Shown one piece after another: positions 46,318-54,110 of a stretch of 64,000 nt of DNA. How positions within the stretch are numbered: position 1 is the first letter of the stretch; each line of letters begins with the position of its first letter. The DNA is taken from the NCBI GenBank assembly GCA_030041435.1, contig JASHNW010000090.1:62001-126000 (forward strand), in the 5' to 3' direction. A program made the translations under genes and the position numbers. Below the pieces are notes generated by a model, which made no database searches, was not told the origin of the DNA, and was given only the letters and a program-made list of their open reading frames with translations. The DNA comes from Acidobacteriaceae bacterium (lineage in GTDB: Bacteria; Acidobacteriota; Terriglobia; Terriglobales; Acidobacteriaceae).

Positions 46318-47138
46318 GGTCTGCAATGGTAGCCCTGTTCCATCTCTCTCGCTGCGATACCGTCACTTCGGGCGAGTAGTCCGTGACGCAAGAGGGGGCG
46401 TGGTTAGGGCGCTGTGCGAAACGCGAGGTTTTTCACTGCGGCTGCGACTTCGTTCAGACGGTTGGCGGAGCAATCCTGGCGGAGCGAACCTGGTGTGGTG
46501 TCCGAGAAATTCGTATCACAGGGCCAGGAACAGCAGCCGCAGATTCCTGTTCAACTTGGGTGCTGCGCACCCTCGCTCAGGGCAGGCTTTCGCTGACCAC
46601 TCCCAAACTGAAGAACGTTTGGGGGCCCCGTGCGCTTGAGAAGGAAAGCCATTCTTTTGAGGACTTCCTGGACACCACACTCGTGTGGCGAGTCTGAAGT
46701 GTCTTTATGGGCCCGGAGTCAAGCGGAGGGAGCGGCAAAAAGCAACCGCGGATCCCTCCGCTGCGCGTTCGGGATGACAACGGTCAGGAGTGTTCGGACA
46801 CATCACACTGGTGTCCCGAGTCTGAAGTTTCTTTCACGCTTTGACGCATCGAAGTGGGTCGAAGAACACCCCCCAGGGGCTAAAGCCCAACGTATTTTCA
46901 GCCGCTTACGGCACGACTGAAGTCGTGCCCTGATACAAAAACAAAGACAATTCCTAAACGAAACTAATGACTCAGGACACTGGCTGATGACGACGCCAGC
47001 TAAGGACGACAGTTTTCATTGATTCAGGACGGACCTGATGAATACGGCGCGCTCCGATCCCTGCCAAGGCATACAAATTCACGGCGGGCGATGCGGGAGC
47101 GTCGCAGAGCAAGCCGAATTGTGAGGTGCGGGCGCGCG
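46318..47138. other. About 820-bp gene-free region dense in intergenic repeats
   Basis: No convincing gene. A 37-40 bp direct repeat occurs at 46670-46706 and 46795-46833 (shared core CGAGTCTGAAGT); the first copy contains the palindrome CCACACTCGTGTGG. Between the two copies lies CCCTCCGCTGCGCGTTCGGG. GGGCTAAAGCCC (46876-46887) and GGCACGACTGAAGTCGTGCC (46910-46929) are hairpins of the kind scattered in acidobacterial spacers. The area looks like a landing field for REP-type repeats. Confidence 0.6.
46910..46929. repeat. REP-like palindrome
   Basis: GGCACGACTGAAGTCGTGCC is a perfect 8-bp stem (GGCACGAC / GTCGTGCC) with a TGAA loop. It follows a smaller palindrome, GGGCTAAAGCCC, about 22 bp upstream. 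The two together look like one composite repeat unit. Confidence 0.6.
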
Positions 47139-47357
47139 TCAGGCGGCGCTGAACGCTCGCAACTGGCCTTTTCGCATGGCCAGCTGATCTTTTATGTGCA
47201 ATTTGAGTTTTTTCAGGCGAACTTCCTCGAGTTGCTCATCGTCGGAAAGCCAGGGTTTTTGGAGCAGAGCTTCGAGCTTCTCCGAATAGTGACGATGCTG
47301 TTCTTCCAGGCGGTGTATTTCCTCACTATCCGGCTGACCGTTCGCTTCCAGATCCAT
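47139..47357 (-). CDS. DUF465 / YdcH-like small protein
   Basis: 72 residues from the ATG at 47357, which has GGAGG 8 nt upstream. The helical hairpin EEIHRLEEQHRHYSEKLEAL and EVRLKKLKLHIKDQLAM matches the YdcH/DUF465 pattern, ending in the characteristic KLKLHIKDQL. Function is unknown; the family is a short coiled-coil protein, common and highly expressed. Confidence 0.8.
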   Translation of the reverse strand: MDLEANGQPDSEEIHRLEEQHRHYSEKLEALLQKPWLSDDEQLEEVRLKKLKLHIKDQLAMRKGQLRAFSAA

Positions 47358-47474
47358 AGACGACACCTCCGTTTCGGGATCGATCCCGGCGGAGCCGGCG
47401 GAACGGCTTGCCGGGCGAATTGTCCCACATGAGTGAGACGTACCACGCTAGCACCGCGATGGACGACCTTCAAC

Positions 47475-48008
47475 CTATTTCTCGGTGGAAAACGAGTGGG
47501 GGTGCTGCACTGGGGTAACCATCATGCCCATGAGCAGGGCATCCTCTTCGGGTTGCGAGTAGTAGCGTGGGCGGCGGCCCTCCGGGTGGAGGCCGAGCCG
47601 CTGGTAGAGGCGGATGGCGGGGGTGTTGCCGGCGCGGACTTCAAGGGCGAGGCGGTGAGCGCCATGGTGAGCTGCCCAGGCAAGGACGGAGCGGACGAGA
47701 GCTGTGCCGAGGCCGTGGCGGCGGGCCTGGGGATGGACGGCCATGGAGTCGAGTTCGCAGCGATTTTGCTGGCCGTCGAGGAGGAGCGTGGCGGCGGCGA
47801 AGCCGGAAATTACGGGTTGGGAATCGCCGGGTTTCGAGACGGCGACGAAGGCGGTGCGGAGGAGCGGCGGCTCGGGGGTTGGGCTGAGGTAGGGTTCGAA
47901 GGCGGAGGGTGGCCAGCGGGGAGCCTGAGGGGATGCGGCATTGATGGCGAGGACGGCGGGGAGATCGGCGGCGGCCATGGGGCGGATTTGGGTTGGGTCG
48001 GGGGTCAT
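47475..48008 (-). CDS. rimI: Ribosomal-protein-alanine N-acetyltransferase-like GNAT enzyme
   Basis: 177 residues, GNAT fold: IRPMAAADLPAVLAINAAS, CELDSMAVHPQARRHGLGTA (acetyl-CoA loop, Q/R-x-x-G-x-G/A type), and LALEVRAGNTPAIRLYQRLG (motif B with the N-x-x-A-x-x-L-Y signature of RimI). RimI acetylates the N-terminal alanine of ribosomal protein S18. It overlaps tsaB by 4 bp, the common tsaB-rimI arrangement. The specific substrate is inferred from context. Confidence 0.85.
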   Translation of the reverse strand: MTPDPTQIRPMAAADLPAVLAINAASPQAPRWPPSAFEPYLSPTPEPPLLRTAFVAVSKPGDSQPVISGFAAATLLLDGQQNRCELDSMAVHPQARRHGLGTALVRSVLAWAAHHGAHRLALEVRAGNTPAIRLYQRLGLHPEGRRPRYYSQPEEDALLMGMMVTPVQHPHSFSTEK

Positions 48009-48694
48009 GGCTCGACGAGGTCCGATGGGCGAGCAGCTACGGCCTGGGGCCGGAAGAAGATTTCGGCGTCGGAGCGGCGGAGGTAGTTGCCGTCGAGGGT
48101 GACGGGATCGTCGAAGCGGCGAGCGCGCAGGCGAGGCAGGGCGAAGCGGAGGGCGTCGGCGGCGGTGGGCGCGGAAACAAGCTGCGCGTGCGGGGCGAGG
48201 GCGAGGACGGATTCTTCGCAGACGGCGAGATGGTGGCCGAGAGTGGCGGAAAGTTGCTGGAAGTGGCTGAGGGTGAGGAGGGATTCGCGCGGGGTGGGGC
48301 CGGAGTAGTCGCCCAGGTAGAACTCGTGGCGGGAGGCGTCGAGCGCGGCGGCCTGCGTTGGGTGGGTGGGGTTTTGGGCCTTGTGGGCGAGGACGGCGAG
48401 GCGCGAGACGACGAGGATGGGCGTGGAGTGGGCCTCAGCGAGTCCCTTGGCCGTGCTGAGGGCGATGCGGATGCCGGTGAAGCTGCCCGGTCCGCTGGTG
48501 ACGACGATGGCGTCGAGGGCAGGGAGGGTGAAGTCCTGGGCGGCGAGCAGTTCGCGGATGGCGGGGATGAGGCGGGCGGAGTAGGTCTTGCCGGGGAGAT
48601 CGGTTTGGGCGAGGACTGCGAGGCGGTCGCCGTTGAGGCGGGCGAGGGCGACGGTGCCGTTGTGTCCGCAGGTGTCGATGGAGAGGAGGAGCAT
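48005..48694 (-). CDS. tsaB: tRNA threonylcarbamoyladenosine biosynthesis protein TsaB
   Basis: 229 residues of the ASKHA fold: LLLSIDTCGHNGTVALA (phosphate loop 1), KTYSARLIPAIRELL, and AIVVTSGPGSFTGIRIALSTAKGLA, the TsaB/YeaZ signature. It works with TsaD and TsaE to place t6A at position 37 of ANN-decoding tRNAs. TsaD is not in the window. Coupled to rimI by ATGA overlap. A heptad repeat array follows its start on the upstream side (48704-48752). Confidence 0.9.
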   Translation of the reverse strand: MLLLSIDTCGHNGTVALARLNGDRLAVLAQTDLPGKTYSARLIPAIRELLAAQDFTLPALDAIVVTSGPGSFTGIRIALSTAKGLAEAHSTPILVVSRLAVLAHKAQNPTHPTQAAALDASRHEFYLGDYSGPTPRESLLTLSHFQQLSATLGHHLAVCEESVLALAPHAQLVSAPTAADALRFALPRLRARRFDDPVTLDGNYLRRSDAEIFFRPQAVAARPSDLVEP

Positions 48695-48703
48695 GGTTTT
48701 AGG

Positions 48704-48752
48704 GGATAGCGGATAGCGGATAGCTGATAGCGGATAGCTGGCAGCGCGTAGC
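48704..48752. repeat. Heptanucleotide tandem array (7 units) between tsaB and the epimerase gene
   Basis: Seven phased 7-bp units run without slippage, based on GGATAGC with variants TGATAGC, TGGCAGC and GCGTAGC. It begins 10 bp upstream of the tsaB start and fills about half of the 95-bp spacer. It is followed by a REP-like CCTTCGCTCAGGG word. Confidence 0.75.
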
Positions 48753-48789
48753 GCGTCCTTCGCTCAGGGTGCCACGCCTGTCGCCGATG

Positions 48790-49197
48790 TTACACATCGG
48801 CGATGGGGTCCTGGCAGATTTCGAGGAGGACGCCGCCGGCGCTGGAGGGGTGGACGAAGAAGTAGAGGTGGCCGCCGGCGCCGATCTGAATGTCTTCAGA
48901 GATGACGCGAGCGCCCTGGGCTTTGAGGGTTTCAAGGGCGGCGGAGATGTTGTCGACGTGGAGGGCGATGTGGTGGAGGCCTTCTCCGCGTTTGGCGAGG
49001 AAGCGGCCGATGGGCGAGTTGGGGGTGGTGGGCTCGAGGAGCTCGATGCGGGCGTCGCCGGCGGGGATGAGGGCGGTGCGGACCTGTTCCTGCTCGACGG
49101 TTTCCTCGTGCACGACGCGGAGGCCGAGGCTCTCGTAGAGGGCGCGGGCCTGGTCGATGCTGCGGACGGCGATGCCGATGTGGTCGAGGGTGGGCAT
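48790..49197 (-). CDS. mce: Methylmalonyl-CoA epimerase
   Basis: 135 residues of the VOC fold with the epimerase pattern: LDHIGIAVRSIDQARALYES (metal His5 region), ARIELLEPTTPNSPIGRFLA (typical of MCE), KRGEGLHHIALHVDNI (second metal His), and VHPSSAGGVLLEICQD (metal Glu). It interconverts the R and S forms of methylmalonyl-CoA in propionate metabolism. MeaB, the mutase chaperone, is the next gene upstream; the mutase itself is not in the window. It is flanked on both sides by heptad arrays. Confidence 0.92.
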   Translation of the reverse strand: MPTLDHIGIAVRSIDQARALYESLGLRVVHEETVEQEQVRTALIPAGDARIELLEPTTPNSPIGRFLAKRGEGLHHIALHVDNISAALETLKAQGARVISEDIQIGAGGHLYFFVHPSSAGGVLLEICQDPIADV

Positions 49198-49204
49198 GGG
49201 AACA

Positions 49205-49309
49205 GGGTATAGGGGTTAGGGGTTAGGGGTTAGGGTATAGGGTTTAGCGGATAGCGGATAGCGGACAGCGTTCAGCGTTCAGGGTACTGCGCGTCGCTGG
49301 TCGCTGGAT
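49205..49309. repeat. Heptanucleotide degenerate tandem array (15 units) between mce and meaB
   Basis: Fifteen consecutive 7-bp units in one unbroken phase fill nearly the whole spacer. The units drift from GGGGTTA (three copies) through GGGTATA and GGGTTTA to GCGGATA, GCGGACA, GCGTTCA (two copies), GGGTACT and GCTGG-type. The GCGGATA units match the array at 48704. Confidence 0.8.
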
Positions 49310-49315
49310 GGACCT

Positions 49316-50329
49316 TCAGTGTTCGGGGGGCTGCTCCTCAAAGAGTTTCTGTGCGAGTTGGGCTACCAGCTGCCAGGGGTCTTCGCGGCCTTTGGCTATG
49401 CGGGCGGCGTGTTCGCTGAGTTGATTTTCGCCGAGGCCGTGACGACGGGCGCGGCGCATGAGCTCAGTGCGCAGCATGGCGTGGAGACGGCGCTGCCAGT
49501 GTTGGGCGCGGCGGTGGGTGAGGCGATGCTCCGCGGTTAGCCACTGTTCCATTTGAGCGATGGCCTGGGCGAGGCGATCGACGCCCTCGCCGGTGGTGGC
49601 GACGGTGCGGACGATGGGGGGCGTCCAGGCGGCGTGGGTGGATGCGAGGGACTGGAGGGCGCGGATTTCCTGCTCGACGCGGTCGGCGCCGTCGCGGTCG
49701 GATTTGTTGATGACGTAGAGGTCGGCGATTTCCATGACGCCGGCTTTGAGGCTCTGCACGTCGTCGCCCATGCCGGGGACGAGGACGAGGAGAACGATGT
49801 CGGCGAGGCGGGCGATTTCGATTTCGTCCTGGCCGACGCCGACGGTTTCGATGAGGAGAATGTCTTTGCCGCTGGCTTCGAGGACGAGGGCGACGTCGGC
49901 GGTGGCGAGGGCGAGGCCGCCGAGGGAGCCGCGGGTGGCCATAGAGCGGGCGTAGAAGCCGGGGTCGGCGATGCGCTCCTGAAGGCGGATGCGGTCGCCG
50001 AGGATGGCGCCGCCGGTGAAGGGGCTGGAGGGGTCGACGGCGACGACGCCGACGGTTTTGCCGGCTTCGCGGTAATGGCGGGAGAGGCGATCGACGAGGG
50101 TGCTTTTGCCTGCGCCGGGGGCGCCGGTGATGCCGATGCGCAGGGCATGGCCGGTGTGCGGGAAGCAGGCGGAGAGCAGAGCGTGGGCCTGGGGCGCGTC
50201 GTTTTCAACGAGCGAGATGGCGCGGGCGAGGGCGCGGGTATCGCCCTGGCGGAGGCGGGCGACGAGGGGCTCAATATCCAGAGCCGAAAGTTGGGAAGCA
50301 TTTGATTCCATTCGATCTGACGGGGTCAT
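49316..50329 (-). CDS. meaB: Methylmalonyl-CoA mutase-associated GTPase MeaB
   Basis: 337 residues (ATG at 50329; an ATG at 50311 is equally possible). G3E-type GTPase: Walker A GITGAPGAGKSTLVDRLS (about 65-82), switch region VVAVDPSSPFTGGAILGDRIR, DILLIETVGVGQDEIEIA, MGDDVQSLKAG and the specificity motif VINKSDRDG. The C-terminal helical arm (about 270-335) is typical of the MeaB/ArgK dimer. It protects and loads the B12-dependent methylmalonyl-CoA mutase. It is upstream of mce on the same strand. Confidence 0.94.
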   Translation of the reverse strand: MTPSDRMESNASQLSALDIEPLVARLRQGDTRALARAISLVENDAPQAHALLSACFPHTGHALRIGITGAPGAGKSTLVDRLSRHYREAGKTVGVVAVDPSSPFTGGAILGDRIRLQERIADPGFYARSMATRGSLGGLALATADVALVLEASGKDILLIETVGVGQDEIEIARLADIVLLVLVPGMGDDVQSLKAGVMEIADLYVINKSDRDGADRVEQEIRALQSLASTHAAWTPPIVRTVATTGEGVDRLAQAIAQMEQWLTAEHRLTHRRAQHWQRRLHAMLRTELMRRARRHGLGENQLSEHAARIAKGREDPWQLVAQLAQKLFEEQPPEH

Positions 50330-50484
50330 TTTTCAGCTATGCATATGATTCCAAAGTGAATGGGCCCATGCACTCTGTTTTCAAGTGCTTGCGGCCCGCA
50401 AAGAGGGAGCGGCTCTCCATTGTATTTGGAATTGCGGAGGGAGCAATCGACGAGAGCGGCGGAGGATCGTGCCACACTGGATGC

Positions 50485-51531
50485 ATGAAGGCGATGGTGC
50501 TCAGCGAGTACAAGCATCTGGAGATGGCGGATGTTCCGCAGCCTGTGCCGGGCGAGGGCGAAGTGCTGGTGCGGGTAGCGGCGTGCGGCATTTGCGGCAG
50601 CGACGTGCACGGGTACGACGGGTCGTCGGGGCGGAGGATTCCGCCGATTGTGATGGGGCACGAAGCGGCGGGGACGGTGGCGGCGGTGGGGAAAGGGGTC
50701 ACGGCGTTTCGCGCGGGCGACCGCGTCACATTCGACTCGACGCTGTACTGCGGGGAGTGCGCTTTTTGCCGGCGCGGCGATGTGAACCTTTGCGACCGGC
50801 GGCAGGTGCTGGGAGTTTCCTGCGGCGAGTATCGGCGCGCGGGGGCGTTTGCGGAATTTGTAACCGTGCCGGAGCGGATTGTGTTCAAGCTGCCGGACGC
50901 GATGAGTTTTGCGGAAGCGGCGATGCTGGAGCCGGTGGCGGTGGCGCTGCACGCGGTGAAGATGAGCGCAGTGCGCGGGGGCGAGACGGCGCTGGTGATC
51001 GGCGCGGGGATGATCGGGCTGCTGACCATGCAGGCGGCGCGGGCCGCGGGCTGCGGTCGGGTGCTGATTGCGGATGTGGATGCCACGCGGCTGCGGGTGG
51101 CCGAATCACTGGGAGCCACGGAGGCGCTGCATCTTTCCGGAGCGGAGCTGGCGCGCGAGGTGGTGCAGCGGACGGGCGCGGGGGCGGATGTGGTGTTCGA
51201 GGCAGTGGGGCGAAACGAGACGGTGGTGGCGGCAATCGATGCGGTGCGCAAGGGCGGGACGGTGACGCTGATCGGGAACATCGCGCCGCAGGTGGCGCTG
51301 CCGCTGCAGATCGTGGTGAGCCGGCAACTGCGTTTGCAGGGCACGGCGGCGTCGGCAGGGGAATATCCGGAGGCGATTGCGATGATGAGCCGCGGCGAGA
51401 TCGAGGTGAAGCCGCTGATTACGGCGGTTGCGCCGCTGGAAGAAGGGCCGCGGTGGTTTGAGCGGCTGTATGCCCATGAGCCGAACCTGATGAAGATTGT
51501 GCTGACGCCGGGGGAGGAGATGGCGGGATGA
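50485..51531 (+). CDS. Zinc-dependent medium-chain dehydrogenase (sorbitol/threonine dehydrogenase-like)
   Basis: 348 residues from the ATG at 50485 (MKAMVLSEYKHLEMADVPQP). The catalytic zinc ligands are in CGICGSDVHGYDG and MGHEAAG. The structural zinc site has four Cys in CGECAFCRRGDVNLC. The Rossmann motif is VIGAGMIGLLTMQAA (about 165-180), followed by an acidic residue in LIADVDATR suggesting NAD. It oxidises a polyol or sugar alcohol, probably. The stop overlaps the start of the following SDR gene (ATGA), so the pair likely acts on consecutive steps. Confidence 0.9.
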   Translation: MKAMVLSEYKHLEMADVPQPVPGEGEVLVRVAACGICGSDVHGYDGSSGRRIPPIVMGHEAAGTVAAVGKGVTAFRAGDRVTFDSTLYCGECAFCRRGDVNLCDRRQVLGVSCGEYRRAGAFAEFVTVPERIVFKLPDAMSFAEAAMLEPVAVALHAVKMSAVRGGETALVIGAGMIGLLTMQAARAAGCGRVLIADVDATRLRVAESLGATEALHLSGAELAREVVQRTGAGADVVFEAVGRNETVVAAIDAVRKGGTVTLIGNIAPQVALPLQIVVSRQLRLQGTAASAGEYPEAIAMMSRGEIEVKPLITAVAPLEEGPRWFERLYAHEPNLMKIVLTPGEEMAG

Positions 51532-52325
51532 GCGAATCGCTGTTCGACCTATCCGGCCAGGTGGCTCTGGTGACGGGCACGAGCCGGGGGCTGGGGCAGT
51601 ATTTTGCGCGGGCGCTGGCGCGGGCGGGAGCGGACCTGATTCTGACCAGCCGGCGGCGGGAGTCGCTCAAGGAGATGGAAGCGGAGATCAGCGCGATGGG
51701 ACGCCGCGCTGTGGCGGTCGAGCTCGACGTGCGCGATGAGGCGAGTATCCGGCGCATGGCGGTCGAGGCGGAGCGCGCTTTCGGACAGATTCATGTCCTC
51801 GTGAACAACGCAGGCTGCAACGTGCGGAAACCGGCGCTGGACGTGACCTGGGATGACTGGAATCTGGTGGTGGAGACGAATCTGCGGGGCAGCTTCTTTG
51901 TCGCGCAGGCCATCGCGCGGGGGATGATTGCGCGCGGATATGGACGCATCATCAACATCGGCTCGGTGACCAGCGTGTTCGGGTATGCGGGGCTCGCGCC
52001 GTATGGAGCGAGCCGCGGGGGGATTCGCCAGCTGACGATGAGCCTTGCGGACGACTGGGGTCCGCATGGAGTGACGGTGAACTGCCTGGCTCCGGGATGG
52101 TTCAAAACGCAGCAAAACCAGGTGCTGTACGAGGACCAGGAGTGGGTGGAGTATCTGAAGGAGCGGATTCCGGTGCGGCGACCGGGCGCGCCGAACGATC
52201 TGGATGGAGCCGTGGTGTTTCTTGCGTCGGAGGCGAGCCGGTATGTTACCGGGCAGACGCTGCTGGTGGATGGGGGGATCTCGACGGGGGCGATGCGGGC
52301 TACGGTGCGGGGGAAGCAGGGTTAG
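51528..52325 (+). CDS. Short-chain dehydrogenase (SDR, gluconate 5-dehydrogenase-like) with Arg in place of catalytic Lys
   Basis: 265 residues, classical SDR: cofactor motif TGTSRGLGQYFARAL (about 16-30), NNAGCNVRKP, active-site Ser in NIGSVTS, and Tyr in YGASRGGIRQLTMSL. In the YxxxK motif the lysine is replaced by arginine (Y-G-A-S-R). The C-terminal GAVVFLASEASRYVTGQTLLVDGG is typical. Such enzymes interconvert keto- and hydroxy-groups on sugar acids. The Lys to Arg change may lower activity or reflect a subfamily trait. It is translationally coupled to the zinc dehydrogenase. Confidence 0.88.
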   Translation: MSESLFDLSGQVALVTGTSRGLGQYFARALARAGADLILTSRRRESLKEMEAEISAMGRRAVAVELDVRDEASIRRMAVEAERAFGQIHVLVNNAGCNVRKPALDVTWDDWNLVVETNLRGSFFVAQAIARGMIARGYGRIINIGSVTSVFGYAGLAPYGASRGGIRQLTMSLADDWGPHGVTVNCLAPGWFKTQQNQVLYEDQEWVEYLKERIPVRRPGAPNDLDGAVVFLASEASRYVTGQTLLVDGGISTGAMRATVRGKQG

Positions 52326-52653
52326 AGAGTCTCTGATTAACCGGCGCAATCGTGCCTCGGGGGCTGAAGTGTGTGCGTGAGAACCGGGAATCGAGGACCG
52401 GGAATCGAGGACCGGGAAGGAGGAGGAGTCGATGTTTCAAATCGGTCTGCGTGAGGTACTTCGGGCGGAATCCAGGCAAGAAGTGGTTTGACCCTCCGGC
52501 GCGAAAAGAGTTTGCTTCTTGCTGTGGGGTGAACCTGGCCGCCGCGCCGCGCGGCCCTTCCCTCCGCGCATCGATGGCCGGGGAAGGCGCGGTGTGGGCT
52601 GGGCGCGAGGGTGAACCTGGCCGCCGGGCCGGGCTGGGCTGCAGTGCAGGGAT
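52326..52653. other. Gene-free stretch with heptad and direct repeats
   Basis: It contains a heptad array (52379-52427) and two direct copies of GGTGAACCTGGCCGCCG (about 52527 and 52610) around a palindromic GCGCCGCGCGGC segment. Chance frames cover it; no gene is supported. It leads into the IS110-like remnant. Confidence 0.5.
52379..52427. repeat. Heptad-phased tandem repeat (7 units, 14-bp higher order)
   Basis: The units alternate GAGGACC and GGGAATC, with variants GAGAACC, GGGAAGG and AGGAGGA, so the array also reads as a 14-bp repeat. It lies 53 bp after the SDR stop. The 7-bp period matches the arrays at 32851, 48704 and 49205. Confidence 0.65.
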
Positions 52654-52833
52654 ACGCAATCATCCGGACTCAGTGCGTGGCTCGGCCAGCTTGCATCGCG
52701 AGTTCACGCCAACGTGGCCGCGGTGGCGCTGGCCAACAAGATGGCTCGTGTCGCCTGGGCGGTGCTGGCCAAAAGCAAAGCCTATCGGCCACCGCTTTCG
52801 GTGAATCCAACGGAGGCACTGGCCTGCAATTGA
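52654..52833 (+). pseudogene. IS110-family transposase C-terminal remnant
   Basis: In one frame from about 52654 to the stop at 52831-52833 the translation reads like the conserved end of IS110/IS116/IS902 transposases: SAWLGQLASRVHANVAAVAL, then ANKMARVAWAVLAKSKAYR. The family end is typically V-A-L-A-N-K-x-A-R-I-x-W-A-(M/L)-L. No N-terminal DEDD domain is present upstream, so only about 60 codons remain. Confidence 0.6.
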
Positions 52834-53210
52834 CGCCTGGCCCAGAACGCCAGACTTGGAAATCGCTCTGGCGATTTCCACAATCGCAGACCAGCGACGA
52901 CGGATTTTGAACAAGGTTTTCTGCCAGGTCTGCTGGCGAACAACGAGATGACAAAATGGTCGAACCCCGCGCCCTCGAAACCTGTCATACGGAACAGCCC
53001 TCTGAGGCTTCCAAACTAATTAGGACGAGGGCGCAGCGCATTCCATCAGGGTCCCGAGCTTCGGCTCACTCAAAGACCGGATACATTTGCGCAGACCCGA
53101 CCGCTATCTTCACTTTTCGCTTGCAACAAGGCGGCGGACCATACGATCCGGGTTGGCGGTAATACACCCGAAGTGCTGCTCCGTGTAGCTGGCATTGCGC
53201 CTACGTTCTT
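52834..53210. other. 377-bp gene-free stretch left of the IS5 element
   Basis: The first part may be the former 3' end of the IS110 element. Near 53120-53205 a frame reads HTIRVGGNTPEVLLRVAGIA before meeting the IS end, suggesting a fragment of a secreted beta-rich protein; too short to name. Confidence 0.4.
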
Positions 53211-54110
53211 AGAGCCTGTTATTAACCTGCGGCGAGCATTTTGAAGAGAGTGGCGAGCATGAGGCAGGCGCAGGCGAGGAAGTGGAAGCTGCCGAGGGTC
53301 TTTGCCAGCCGTTCGTAGTCGCGGGCCAGACGGCGGAAGCGGGCCGCCCACGCGAAGCTTCTCTCCACCACCCAGCGGCGGGGCAGCAGGACGAAGCCTC
53401 GTTTCGCCTGGGTGTGTTTCACCACTTCCAGCTCGATGCCGTGCTGGTTGGCGGCCTCCACGGCAGCTTCGCCGGTGTAACCCTGATCGACATAGGCAAG
53501 CTGAACGTGGTCGCCGGTCATTTCCTGCACCTGTCGCGCCAGTTCGCCCACCTGGGCGCGGTCCTGCTCGTTGGCCGGAGTTACATGCAGAGCCAGCAGA
53601 TGGCCCAGGGCATCCACGGCAGCATGCACTTTTGAGCCCTTGCGCCGCTTGGCCCCGTCGTATCCGGCGCGTGCGCCGGATTCCGGTGTCGACTGCAGAG
53701 TGCGACTGTCGATAACCATGGCGGTGGGCTGCGCCGTGCGCCCGGCAAACTCGCGCAGCAGCATGCGCAAATCCTCGACCATGGTCTCGAAACAGCGCGC
53801 CCGCATCCAGCGCTGCGCCTGCTGATAGACCGCACTCCATGGAGGCAGATCGTTGGGCAGGTAACGCCACTGGCAGCCGGTCCGCACCACATAGCGCAAC
53901 GCGTTGAACACATCCCGCAGCGGATACTCGCGCTGCTCAGCGTCTTCTCTGCACAGGGCCAGATAGGGCGCTGCCAGCGCCCATTCCTCATCCGTCACAT
54001 CGCTCGGATAGCCCCGCCGCTCACCCTGTGCCACCGCCCCAGGATGCACGATCCCACACTGGATCGATCATCTCTTTCAAAACGCAGGAACAAAGTTAAT
54101 AACAGGCTCT
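53211..54110 (-). mobile_element. IS5-family insertion sequence, apparently complete
   Basis: A 900-bp element with perfect 16-bp terminal inverted repeats: AGAGCCTGTTATTAAC at 53211-53226 and GTTAATAACAGGCTCT at 54095-54110. It carries one transposase gene nearly filling it. Flanking bases are CTT on the left and AAA on the right, so the target duplication is uncertain; the terminus may be defined as GAGCC with TA or YTAR outside. The transposase stop codon lies within the left repeat. The element sits at the 3' end of a TonB-receptor fragment whose stop codon is formed by its right end. Confidence 0.88.
53222..54049 (-). CDS. IS5-family transposase
   Basis: 275 residues, intact. An N-terminal DUF4096-like domain ([37 protein letters not shown]) precedes the DDE catalytic domain. 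First Asp is in [12 protein letters not shown] (about 113), second in [14 protein letters not shown] (about 188), and Glu in [20 protein letters not shown] (about 232). The Y-(2)-R-(3)-E spacing near the last motif fits the IS5/IS1031 groups. No frameshift is needed, and the coding frame is undisturbed, so the element may still be active. Confidence 0.93.
   Translation of the reverse strand: MHPGAVAQGERRGYPSDVTDEEWALAAPYLALCREDAEQREYPLRDVFNALRYVVRTGCQWRYLPNDLPPWSAVYQQAQRWMRARCFETMVEDLRMLLREFAGRTAQPTAMVIDSRTLQSTPESGARAGYDGAKRRKGSKVHAAVDALGHLLALHVTPANEQDRAQVGELARQVQEMTGDHVQLAYVDQGYTGEAAVEAANQHGIELEVVKHTQAKRGFVLLPRRWVVERSFAWAARFRRLARDYERLAKTLGSFHFLACACLMLATLFKMLAAG

Noticed and set aside
46318-47138. 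Possible CRISPR array or tRNA in the repeat-rich gap
   Set aside because: Only two imperfect repeat copies, with no regular spacers, and no cloverleaf or TTCGA-type T-loop in a suitable context.
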